Made by a program: the position numbers and the translations under genes. DNA of 64,000 nt from the NCBI GenBank assembly GCA_905250075.1, contig CAJNOP010000030.1, forward strand, positions 1,608,539 through 1,672,538, read 5' to 3'. Origin of the DNA: Rotaria sp. Silwood1. Lineage: Eukaryota; Rotifera; Eurotatoria; Philodinida; Philodinidae. Under the pieces are notes generated by a model that saw only the letters and a list, made by a program, of their open reading frames with translations, was not told where the DNA came from and searched no databases. Shown here in pieces: positions 45,949 through 64,000 of the stretch (the stretch's first letter is position 1; every line of letters begins with the position of its first letter).

Positions 45949-48900
45949 AGATAATGATGATGATGATGATGATTTTGTGATTTATTTTGCTTTTTGTTTT
46001 GTCGTATCTTTTTGGTGGATCGGCACTTTATATTCTTTTTTTTTTTCTCACCATAATGTCAGGTGTAACTGATTTTATTTTAAGAATCAGCTCTTCTTTT
46101 TTGTCTTCTTTCATTTGTACAATCGTATTTTTTTTTTGGTCCAGTTTTTCTTTTTGCTTCCATATAATAGTTATACTTCTCTCTTTTTTTCTCCGCACAG
46201 ACACAACTCTTCTTCGTTGATGTCGTTTTTTTTTTTTGGTCTTCGTATACATTTGTCGTGATAAATATTCACTTTTGAAAAATACATCTTTTTTTTTTGT
46301 CTTTTTTTCTGTTGCACATTATGTGTACTAATATAGTGGAACGAGGTGATGCTATGTAACAACTACTGGCTTTTCTATTATCTTCTTTATTATCATGTTT
46401 AAATTGCATGATGCATGTATAGAGGGTTTTTTTCGAAATTATCAGCAAAATAAATATGCACTGACATTTGTATTGAAATAAAGTATATTCACACAATTAT
46501 ATATTGTTTATAATCGATTGGCTAGATATGGAATTCATAACATCTACAAATGAAATGCGGACTCCATATTACATGATTCTTTAGCATTTGATGAATAATT
46601 GTTTATCTTAATTAGAGATACTATTTAAAAAGTGATATAAAATACAAAACACGTTCGTTTTAATATGCTGTAACATAGAATATCGAGAAAAAATTCATCC
46701 ATGTTTCTATTATCGTGAGAACAAACAACGACTATGATTAGGATCAACTGAAAGTCATCACTATCATGATTTATTGAGAGTGAATTCATATATATGAATT
46801 GACAATGATCGAACAATAAATTTGAAAGATAATTAAAACGAATTGGTCCGAATACTAAAATTATCTATGAACGACTAGTGAAATATAATTAGAAAAAAGT
46901 CTGCAATGTAGAAAATTGCTCTGAAAAAAATGAAATTGATAATTTGTTGATATTTTTTCCACTCTAATGACACATACATGCATATGGAAGAGGAGGATAT
47001 GTGAAACTGATTACGTTGAGACAGTAGAATTGTGTTTTTTGTTTTTCTTTTTTTTTAAATATTTATTTCATATATGTCGCAATAATAGAGATTGTGAATA
47101 CATGAAATTATTCCTAACTGTAAAAAAACAAGCATCGAGTAATAAATCCAACGAAAAGAGTTTATTTACTTCATAAGTCATATTAAAATTTTGTACCGAT
47201 TTAATAAACGTTTGAAGGGTTTAAGGTAATATAATAAATCCTCGAAAAGTTTATCACATGTTACATTCTTATATAACCCTTGAAGAATTTATGAAATCCA
47301 CATAAGTTCTAAAAGAGTTGATGAAATTTTGATGAGCAGTTGATGCAATTAATCAACTCTTTTCGTAAGGTTTCTTATTCTTTGTGTTTTGTTTTATTTA
47401 CTTTTCTTTCATCTCTTTTTTTCTTAGCTGTTACAAATATATCAAATCGTACATCCCATTTGTTTTTCGGTGTGCATCTAACGGAAAGAACTGAAACAAA
47501 TAATATTATATCATCTCTAAAAAAACCAAGGTTTATTAAAATTTCCACCTTTTGTTTTGTGCAAATGTGAATATTGCTGTCTAACTCACTAGACTGCTAT
47601 CAAGCTTTATTACGCTAGAGTTTACAATCTAGTTTTCAGAAATAGATGTTGAAACTTTGTAGAATATTTCTCATTTGTAAACCTAAATCTTCTTTAGTAC
47701 ATTAAAATTTATTAATATAAATCTTGGCAAATCTTTTCCTCGACTTACTAATAATTTAATATCATAATTAATATTTAGATAAATTGATCTACAATAGAAA
47801 AATTTATGATTTTATTCCGATATTTATCTATACAATTACCTGATCTTTTCTCAACATATTGAATGTTGATGTATGTATGTGTCTTAATACTCTAACATGT
47901 AGTAGAAAGAACGATCTATAAAATCTCGAAAACTTAACAAAAAATTCTTTTTATTAGTATCGATGCAGAATCTTGATCGTTGTTTTCAAGAGAATAAAAT
48001 AAAATGTGCATTTTAGAAACTTTCATTAAAACAATGAAGTTTATTATGTAGATACTTTAAAATTCAACAATAGGATCCATCACAATACTATAAATTAGCA
48101 TTGAAAATGCACCATTATCTAATGAAACAGAATATTTCAATGTGACACATTTTTTATACTTGTCCGTATTACTAGGAAGCATTCTTACTCACAATCAATC
48201 AATACGATAATTTCTCTAAATCCTTAATCGTTGTTTTTTCCTCATATGAATCTATATAGTTAGATGAAAGTTTATACATGAGTAGAAAAACTTTTCCTAA
48301 GAATTATATATTCATGTAAAAAAATTAGCTAAAACTAATTGTACTGATAGCAATATTAAGATGATATTATCTATAATCCATACATCATTTTGTGTATAAT
48401 GTTATATTTGTCCATGACAATGAAAGAAACGAATGATTATATTTGACTTTTACTTGTTGCTAGTTTAGCTAGTAGTCTATAATCGTACAGATTACATCAT
48501 TTGTATAATCTATTATTTTGCAAGTATCTTAATATTACAAATGTTTATATATTTCAAAGATTCATGAATAATTTGTTCAATCTGATAAACAAGAATATTC
48601 ATCAATCCATCACGACAATAGCAGATTTTCACCTGTCATAGACATATCTGTTTGTAACAAGAAATATAAAATGTAATTTATTAAATATATAAAGAAATTA
48701 TATTTATGTAGTTACTAACATAATATTTCTTAGTATTATAATCCTTAAGATTGTTTTGTATCAATCAGTCATTTTGATAATAACCAACCGATCGATAAGA
48801 AAAATATTAATTAATATGAAAATTTGTCATATTAACATTTAACAAACGTTATTGACTTTTAGTCGATCTTACAACGAAAATATTTTGTATTAAATTTCTA

Positions 48901-51900
48901 TCAGATAATAGAAGAAAAAAACTTTTTTTTTTTTTCTTGATGTACCGTCAGATAGAACTATTGATATTATCTATATTCGTGTATGTTTTTCTCCTTGTTT
49001 ATCATGAAAAAAAAGAAAATACCTTTAACACTTCATCAATCAAGTTTATTTACAACTGTATGAAATAAGAAGCATAATAAGTTTTCAATACACTGCTACT
49101 AGTTTTTATGTATATTATTGTGCATTTTACGGTCTACTGAAGCCGATGTAAGTGTATTTACTTTTGTTTCATCAAGTAAACGTCAAAATTACGATTATAT
49201 TCGAATAAATGAAGAAAGACAGAAGAAAAAAAAAACCTTGTAATTACACAGATAGTTTATTATTGTGTTTTTCTTAAAATAGACAAAAAAAAATAAAAGA
49301 AATATATTTAATATGTTTTTTTATCATTACATTTCATTTTGATTCTTTAATTAAAACGTATTCACAATTGGTTTGAAAACAATTTAACACTCAAGGCTTA
49401 ACAATAAGAGTTAATTGACTCAATGCTTTTGTCATTTCTTGTCAATGAAATATAGTACAATCAAAATAATATTTCTCATTAGATACTCCAAAATAAAATC
49501 CATGTTTATTTTAACACATATTTTTAAGAAAAGTAAGTAACTGAAATGGCTTCTTCCGTCCGTTGTACATTATTCGTTCATAAAATATCTTTTTTTTTTT
49601 AGTTTCTCATGAGAAAACGGAAGTATTCGTTTCGATTAATCCAAATCAGATTTGTCACATCAAAGGCATTTGACGTTTTTTTTTTTTGACCAGTATTGAC
49701 GCGTGCACATGCCGATGCTCATTTGTATATTCCAACAATTAATAATAACAAAAACAGACAGACAGAGAGAGAAAAGACAAAGTCCATCCTCGCTGCACAT
49801 GCAAACCAAACTTTCTCATCGTATTATATTGACCGACACCTTTTTTTTCTTTTGGAAAAGACAGAATGCCGACAAAATACATACATAAATTTTTTTTTTT
49901 TTTGATAATAGCCAGGTAAATATCTGTCTATGTGGATGACTGATCAGAGTCAAGTGTATTTAAGTTCCACATGATGTGCGAAAAGAAAATTAAAATGAAT
50001 AAAAAAATAAAAATACAATATGCATAATCAATTGAGTTGACCGCGCATACCGCTATACACTTTGGTGTTGTGTGAGACAATACAGTGTGTGCATAATCGA
50101 ATAGCAATAATCATAGGGTCACTTGTTTTTGTGAGCATTTGTGCTCTGTCGTCTGTATCTACTATCAATCATCATATTCTTTTGTTGATCTCGATTACAA
50201 TGAATAGAAATGAAGGTAAAGTGGCTAAGCTCACCTTCTCGCTCACTTGATTGTCTTTCTCTTTTTCTTTTTTTTTTTTCTTCTTATGATGAGATCATCA
50301 AAACGCGACAATGCATACCGGGCGATAATTTTTCTTGACTACACACATATTCATATACAATACAAATGCTTAAATGCGAGAATAGAAGATTTGCTCGATA
50401 TTTCTTTACAGTTTATGTATAGATGAATGTATTTAAACATGATATGGTTTATCGATGCACAACAAAACGGTGAATAGAGAAGATAAAGAAAGAAAAAAAG
50501 ATTGACGAAGATCAGAGTACGTGTGAATAGATCAGTAGAGGCAAATGCTTGTTGCGAGAAGTGTAAGTGCTAAATTCCATTAATTCAAAGTGTGTACGAA
50601 AAACGATCAACACTAAATAAACGATTACATGATGAACTTGGGTCCAAAAAAAAAATGAAGAATTAGTTATTTTATTTTTTTTTTATTTATTAGTCAAACT
50701 AGTTGATACTTAGTTAAAGTCAAGAACTCTTGAAAGAAAAGAAAAACAAGAGATTTTATATTGATGCAATGTCTCTTTCCAGTTTGTTTGCTGTATCTAT
50801 CGAAATACTTCATTGATCCGGAACACGTAATTCGTACGAATAGAATTTGAATATGTGGAACAAATGAAGAGAATGAATGTAAAACATCTCAACAAAAAAA
50901 AAAAAAAAAATATATATATATTCCGCTTGCCGATGCTCCTTTGTTCTTCTTATATTTTTTTTCAACACACACATACGCATACACCCACTGAACAAACGAA
51001 CTATGTCAAAGCAAAAGATTGATGGGTTGTGGAAATTCTCTAGAGAGCACAAACGGTGCCGCCGAGCAACAAGACTGAAGACAGAAGTTTTTTTTTTTTT
51101 TTTTATTGCTTTTATAGTTGCTCTTTGCATAAAAATGAGCATAGAGAGAAAAAAAATGAGATTGTTTGACTTTTTTTAAATGACTAAAACAAAAAAATTG
51201 ATGTTCAATTGATATATCGATTTACCACATGTCAAGAAAGCAGAATTCACTGAAGAGAAAGGAAACAATAGAGAAAGTTTTCAATGTGTTATAGAATTAT
51301 TCTTTTGTTACGCCTAGATGTCAAAAAAAAGAGAATTATTATCAAATGTCACACACAGATCATCTTCTTTGTGTCTTGATTCACAGAAGAATAATAATCA
51401 TGAAAACTATAGTTAGATGTTTTCATCATATTCTGACAAATCTAATTTTTTAACTATCGACAAGAGTAATATTTTACTTCTTTTTTTTTTTTGTTTTATT
51501 CAATGTCTCTCTCTTCTTTTTTGACATGCCACACGTCACATAGTCGTCTACCAATCAATCTTCGTCTGAATTTTGATTGGATGTGACACGCCTTTCTCCT
51601 GCCGATGGCAACGTCATTGCTGCTTTCTTCTCCACCCTCTTCCGTCTAAGTGCCAGTTCATTTCATCATAATTCTACCAGAAACACAAGCGTTCCAGTCC
51701 AAGTGTGAGTCGAGGCGTTAATTATTATCTCTCGTTCACTCAGCAACCCGGTTTTTCTTCCATATACGAGACTTTCATAAGAGCAAAAAAAAAAAAACAG
51801 AATAAGAAAAAAATTTCTAGTAAGACATCACTGAATTGAGCTACTTCCTTTTCTTTCTCTCTATTTTGCATGCGACATACTGGTTGTAGTACATTTTTAT

Positions 51901-52643
51901 CTCGTCCAATCTGGAACCTGCAAACGTTTTCTTTCTTTGTATATCTCGTTGTCGACAATACTCGCCAAAACTCGGCGTTTTGCTTGTTCTCACACGCATA
52001 CACGCATAATCGCCTATCAACATATAAGCAAAAGAAGAAAATCCTTTTTTTTTTTTTCCTTTTCTCCTATAACAAGAAAGAGAGAGAGAGAGCGAGAGAG
52101 AAAAATAAAGAGAGAAAGAGCAACTCGCTTGCTGACTGGTTGAGAGTAACCGTTCACATTAAGAGTAATTACAAGTGTTCGCTCGGTTCGTCGTTAGTTT
52201 TCTCTCTTTCTGTGAGCAACAGTCTCTGTTTTTTTCTTTTCTTTTTTTTTTTTTTTCTCGACTTTTTTTTCTCTTGTGTATAGAAAGAAGAGAAAGTGCA
52301 AAAAGGTGAGACGTTTGTGCGTACGGATAAAGATTGACATCCAGAAATCTATCAAATCACACATATCGATCACGTCACATATTCCAATTAAATTCGACAG
52401 ATATAAGCCGTATTCATCACACGCTACGATTCGGCAAACAAGACGGATATATATATATATACATACATACACGACAATCAAGATACTTTGAAATAGATAG
52501 ACAGAAAAAGAAGAAAACAAACTAGCTTGTCTTGTTTAATGGATGATGATCCTCATTCATCTATCTATCTCAAACTGTCTTTTTAACTAACAGAAAAATA
52601 AATTAGTCATGTCGTCTTGAACTCGTCAATTTCAATAGACCAA
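45949..52643. other. Gene-free 6.7 kb upstream of Meis
   Basis: CTTNBP2 3' sequence carries AATAAA at about 46447 and 46477. Strongly pyrimidine-biased stretches lie at about 46030-46330 and purine/pyrimidine runs at about 51770-52270. Every short frame here is low-complexity or unsupported. The region probably contains the Meis promoter, 5' UTR and regulatory sequence, but I can point to no specific site. Confidence 0.5.
52582..52593 (+). promoter_or_regulatory. Unpaired 3' splice acceptor before Meis ATG
   Basis: TTTTTAACTAACAG ends 50 nt before the Meis start codon; CTAAC resembles a branch-point word. It probably ends a 5' UTR intron or marks a spliced-leader acceptor. Confidence 0.35.
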
Positions 52644-59550
<6,907 letters not shown>

Positions 59551-62500
59551 ACAAAAAAAAAATAGACAAATGATATAACTTTCAAATTCGAATGTTTTAT
59601 TATCTCTCTACTTCTCTCTCATTATTTTTCTTTATAACCGGTGTTCGTATTTCTATTCTTCTTCATTTCTTTGAATTTTTGATGTCGTCATTTTGTGCGC
59701 ATTTATTATTGCTTTTTTTCGTCTATTCTTCATCTTCTTCGATGTGTTCAAACAACTAAAAGAAAATTAATGTGACATACTAAAGTCACTGATCATCAAT
59801 TCTTTATGTTACATGTAAATCTTTGCAAATTCAACAAAAGAATTATAATTATTGAGCATTTCATTTTGTTTTGTGTCTTACGTAATCCATAAAATTGTCC
59901 TTTTCTTTTTCTTTTCTGTGCTCTTGCTACGCATCGATCATTCGACGTTCGAATTTTTCTTGATTCTTTTTTTTTTTTCTTTTTTGTCGTCTTGTGTTTT
60001 TTCTCTATGTCCATGACACATATTGTTTTTCTTTTTTTTCTAAATAAGAAAGAGCGAACAAGAAAAAATTATTATGGTTAAATTAAAAAAAAAAAATTCA
60101 ATGGTGATTTAACTATTATTGTCTTAATATTTCTATTTGCATATTATATGTCGAAAATGAAACATAAGTGTAATAACTATGCGTTATATTAGTTTATAGT
60201 GTTATAAAAAAAAAAAAAAAGAAGATCTTTGAATATTAAGGCTCAAAATAGTAAAGCTTACAATTAGTAATAGAATTGTTAATTTTGAATTTACTAGTTA
60301 TCGATTAGTTTCAAAAAAACGAGTTTTAATTTTTGAAGTTTCATCTTTTCCTTTTGTTTGTTTTCAAGCTTTACTTATTAATTATCAATAATAAGAGAAA
60401 TCTAATAAACAAAATTCTCTTATTGACAGATAAATAATAATCATTAATATTCTTTCGATTTTCAATTATTTTCGAAGTTTAGTGACAGTATAATTCTCTT
60501 ATAGTATTATTAAAAGAAAAGATTATGTTTGTTTTTAAATATAATACGATTTAATTTGCTAAATTAGAAAATAGGATAGAAACATAATTCTGACGCAATA
60601 GTTAACTCCTCCACCCATCCTCAAAAAGTTGTTAACGTAATGCTTGTTGAGTTAAAATGTAAAACGTAATATAGCTGTTCTAGTTAATCATAGTGAGATT
60701 GCTTTTTTCTATCTGTTTTGGGACATATATCCTCATCTTAATGCTCTAGAAATGCAATTAGGAAGTAGTTCATTTATTAGAACGAAACTTTATTGATTAA
60801 CATTCCTTTCTGATTATATTTCGCCAAATTGATCTTGAGTCAGATATATTCGAATTACATAAAATTTTCAGCTTTTGATCATGAAGCTTTGGAGAGATTT
60901 TCATGAAACAAAATTCGAAAATTGGTTATTTGACAATCAGAAATTATTTGTGAATCTTCATCCTATATATTTAACTTTATTTATTTGAAACAGCTTGTCA
61001 GACGACACTGTCTAACAGAATCTTTTGTTTAATGTTTTGAATTTTTATGCAGAGAAAAAAAAGATGATAAGTTCAATAACTTGAAAAACTCTTAAGAAAT
61101 AGTCATCTATTTATAAAAGTGTATTTTATATATAATAATAAAAAAAGCTTTGTTCAAAAAAACGGGTTCTATCAAGTAATACAACTTTGCATACTCTCGA
61201 AACAGTATTCTAGTGTGTCTGATAAGTAAAAATGAGAGAGATTTATTGTTTTTTCTGAAAAACACATATTCATGAAGCAGATGGTGATGAAAATCATCGG
61301 AAATTTCAGAAAACATAGACATGACAAATAAAAAAAAACCATATTGTTGGTGAAATATTCGATGTCAAGCTATCTTTTCATGCATTTTTATTAATTTCGA
61401 TAATTCTGATGGAAATGAACTTTTTTTTTGTAGTTGGAGCTTAATAAAAAGAAAAAGATGTTGACATTGATTTTACTAAAGTACTATGATTTTCAAATGT
61501 ATCCAAACAATGAAGCTGAAATGTAAAATACTTCTCTTGCAGAACTTTTCGAGTAAACATACTCGGGATAAAATGTAAAGTGTTGGAAAATTTTTAATTG
61601 TACATTCGATAGTTTATTTCTGGTTATCTTTCTTGACAGATAATTAACTGCAGTCATATAGTTTAATGTTTCATTTCGATAAAATGCATACAAATCAAAC
61701 GTAATCGATATATGAAATTAATTATGTATAGAATTGTTATAAAGTTTTTAGTATCCTTTATGAGAAAAAATAAAATAAAATGAATTAACAATGATTATTT
61801 TCTCGAGTCTTTTTTGAATATAAATTAATAAAAGATCCACTTAATATAACCTTGATTAACTGAAATAATGCATCATGTATATATATTTTTCATCAAGATC
61901 ATACTCTCAATTGCTCGGTTTAAACAGTTTCTCACTTTAGGAAATACCGAAATTTCATCATTAGAGACTAACAATAGCTTTACGAATGATTTGCAACTTG
62001 TGTTTCAGTCTTTTCTAATTATTTAAATAAGTCAGTATAACACATTTTTTGACTACGTATGAGTTCGTTTCAGCTGTTTTTAATAAGATATCAACAATAT
62101 AATCTCAGAGAAAAAGCTATTAGCACAATATTCACACACATCTTCATGCTTCTTTGATTTAATCTTCTACATATGTAATAAGCAAATAGTTCATATATAA
62201 GAACGAGACTTTATTGATATACGATCAAAGATCGTATATCAACAACATCTATAACGTAGGAAAGAGATGTTGCTAAGGTATCTGTCATGAGTTGTGAGAG
62301 AGAAATAGGTGGAAATTTGTACTTTTATGCTTCAACATCCGTTGTAGATCGTGTATGACAAAAGTTATGCATTAAATGTTTATATCGATTTAAGACTAGC
62401 TTATAACATATCATATAATGAAATCTACAACTATTGCTTTATTAAATAAAGAAGCTCTTATATAACGATGAAAATAAGTAAAGTTGAAAAACATTGAAAA

Positions 62501-63700
62501 TGTAAATGTTGAGAATCAAAATATCAAAGGAAAAACGTCGAAAAAAAATCAAAAAGTCCAAACCATAAAAGAGTAGAAGGTTCAAAATATTGGATATAGA
62601 ATGCGACTGTTGGGAATTTTAAAATACTGCTTTTCTATCAGTTTATTATGTCAAACGAAAGAAAATATAGATTTTTGTATTGTTGTTCAATGTAAGAATT
62701 ATGAAAGGATATTAATGTGGATTTATGAAGAGGAAAACAATAGCTGTTTCCGCAGCCATATTCACATTGGCACTTTCATCCCAATGTGTAGGCCTAGCCA
62801 GCCTCATATGCCGTTTCACACTCATATCCTCATATTTTTCTTTACTAAAGATGATAAATTTTTCGACACTTTCTACCTTCGATACTTTTTTTGTTCTTCG
62901 ATGTTTATTCATTCACATTATGCAGTTCAATGTTTTTTCTCTTCGACATTTTAACTTTCGATATATTACCATCGAACTATGACAACATCGTATTGATAAT
63001 CATATACGGATAAGTTTTCATGAATTTATATATTTACTTCGACAACATGTATGAAAAACTTTTTGCAGTTTATTTTTAATTTTTAATTGTAACAATTATC
63101 AGAAATACTATTTTTTGCTTATTCGATTGTAATTCAAGTAGTTTATTTTTTGAATCTGAATGCATTGGATCTATATACAAATTTGCTGAGTATATTTTAA
63201 AATAAAATTTTCTTTTTATGAACATTTACTTTATGGTTTATATAAAGTATCAAATCGTACATAAGATATTTAATCATTTAAACTATTTTACATAGTTTTC
63301 AAGATACATTACATTACCATGATTCATTGGTAATCATCATTGAAAAACTAAAAGACTATTTTCGACGAAAATATGGTTTATTATTTTTTGATGAAACCAA
63401 TATAGTAATTGTTATAAAATTTATAAATGTATTTCGAGTAATTTCTACGTTTGTTTAGAATTTTATTGTTTTTGGTTTGAGTGTTAAATCTGGTACGAAA
63501 TTGTTTGTCTATCTGTTTCATAGAACAGTTCATATACATCAGAATAATACATCTACGAAAGATTTTATGGATGTACAAACATTTAAAAACAGCTTTTATT
63601 TTAAAAGTAGCATTTAGTAAAATATCAATTAAGTCTGACTTAGCTGAATGTTTACGATGATTGAAAAAATTTAAAAAAAATCAATTTTTTATAAATAGAA
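59551..63700. other. Gene-poor region downstream of Meis
   Basis: Pyrimidine-rich Meis 3' sequence extends to about 60050, with A-runs near 60085 and 60205. The rest is AT-rich, with short unsupported frames on both strands. It includes the dispersed repeat copy at 62211-62362 and a related short fragment near 60775-60800. Confidence 0.5.
62211..62362. repeat. Dispersed repeat copy B with terminal palindrome
   Basis: Shares ordered blocks with 44029-44229: TTATTGATATACG, TATCAACAAC, CTAAGGTATCTGTCATGA, GGAAATTTGTAC, TAGATCGTGTATGACA. It opens with a perfect 10-bp inverted repeat, GATATACGAT / ATCGTATATC, around a CAAAG loop at 62216-62240. The upstream words TAGTTCAT and GAACGAGACTTTATTGAT also appear near 60765-60797. 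Confidence 0.65.
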
Positions 63701-63765
63701 TATAATTTTAGCTAAGAAAATTATTATTTCATTAATTTTTTGAACAATTATTATCATTGAATTTA

Positions 63766-63912
63766 GAAGAAATAGTATCAGAATTAACAGTCATTTTATT
63801 TACAGAAATTGATGTTGACTATGCAGGTTATATTAGTTTTGAAGGATTAATAAATGTAGTTAAATACAAAGATATTTTATCTAAAGGATGGATGAGTCAA
63901 GTCATCTTTTGA
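63766..63912 (+). pseudogene. EF-hand-like fragment, partial
   Basis: A frame reading EEIVSELTVILFTEIDVDYAG then YISFEGLINVVKYKD has the EF-hand loop pattern D-V-D-Y-A-G-Y-I-S-F-E-G, with the loop positions 1, 3, 6 (Gly), 8 (Ile) and an E at position 11 instead of 12. A CAG just before the EIDVD part could instead be an acceptor. It ends at TGA within 90 bases of the window edge, and no neighbouring EF-hand is seen. It could be an exon of a calcium-binding gene running off the window, or a relic. Confidence 0.35.
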
Positions 63913-64000
63913 GTTGCGTTATATCGCACAACTACTATATTCCTATCAACAAAGTAAGGTCAATAAACTTAACTCATGCCTTTCCTACAGTTTCATAAGA

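Noticed and set aside
62601-62982. Overlapping plus- and minus-strand frames downstream of Meis
   Set aside because: Both strands are open by chance in a pyrimidine-rich stretch; no domain, splice structure or codon pattern.

Overview
The window is eukaryotic DNA: AT-rich, with multi-exon genes split by GT-AG introns that are mostly 45-70 bp, plus a few introns of 0.9-1.8 kb. All seven confidently recognised genes lie on the + strand. Their products are metazoan: Chibby, Kidins220/ARMS, DDX3, a DUF389 membrane protein, TRAPPC5, CTTNBP2 and a Meis/Homothorax TALE homeoprotein. The tiny introns, low GC, A/T-ending codons and apparent trans-splice-like acceptors in front of several start codons suggest a small invertebrate. 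A bdelloid rotifer is my best guess, but this is inference and nothing in the sequence proves it.

Layout. 1-740: Chibby, with an uncertain divergent ORF at the left edge. 740-3697: intergenic, with a small GC-rich CCGG/CCGCGG palindrome cluster near 1.1-1.28 kb. 3698-13076: Kidins220 (27 coding exons); one intron carries a complete hAT-like non-autonomous transposon with an 8-bp target duplication. 15646-22251: DDX3 (16 exons). 25713-29567: DUF389 protein (5 exons). 29.6-34.6 kb: gene-poor, with one inverted-repeat element. 34620-35464: TRAPPC5 (6 exons). 35600-45948: CTTNBP2 (20 exons), starting only 135 bp downstream of TRAPPC5 and possibly co-transcribed with it. 45.95-52.64 kb: gene-free upstream region of Meis. 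52644-59550: Meis/hth (14 exons, including a 10-nt microexon inside homeodomain helix 3). 59.6-64 kb: gene-poor, with a copy of a dispersed repeat and an EF-hand-like fragment at the right edge.

The genes do not form an obvious shared pathway. They are conserved single-copy-type animal genes: ciliary/Wnt (Chibby), neurotrophin-receptor scaffold (Kidins220), RNA helicase (DDX3), vesicle tethering (TRAPPC5), cortactin/STRIPAK scaffold (CTTNBP2) and developmental transcription factor (Meis). Exon structures were built by hand. Every junction listed uses GT-AG and keeps frame, and the summed coding lengths are multiples of three. I found no CRISPR, toxin, virus or bacterial operon, and no convincing new molecular system. 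The most interesting points are the hAT-like element, the TRAPPC5/CTTNBP2 pair with its possible spliced-leader acceptor, the Meis microexon and alternative C-terminus, and the dispersed repeats.
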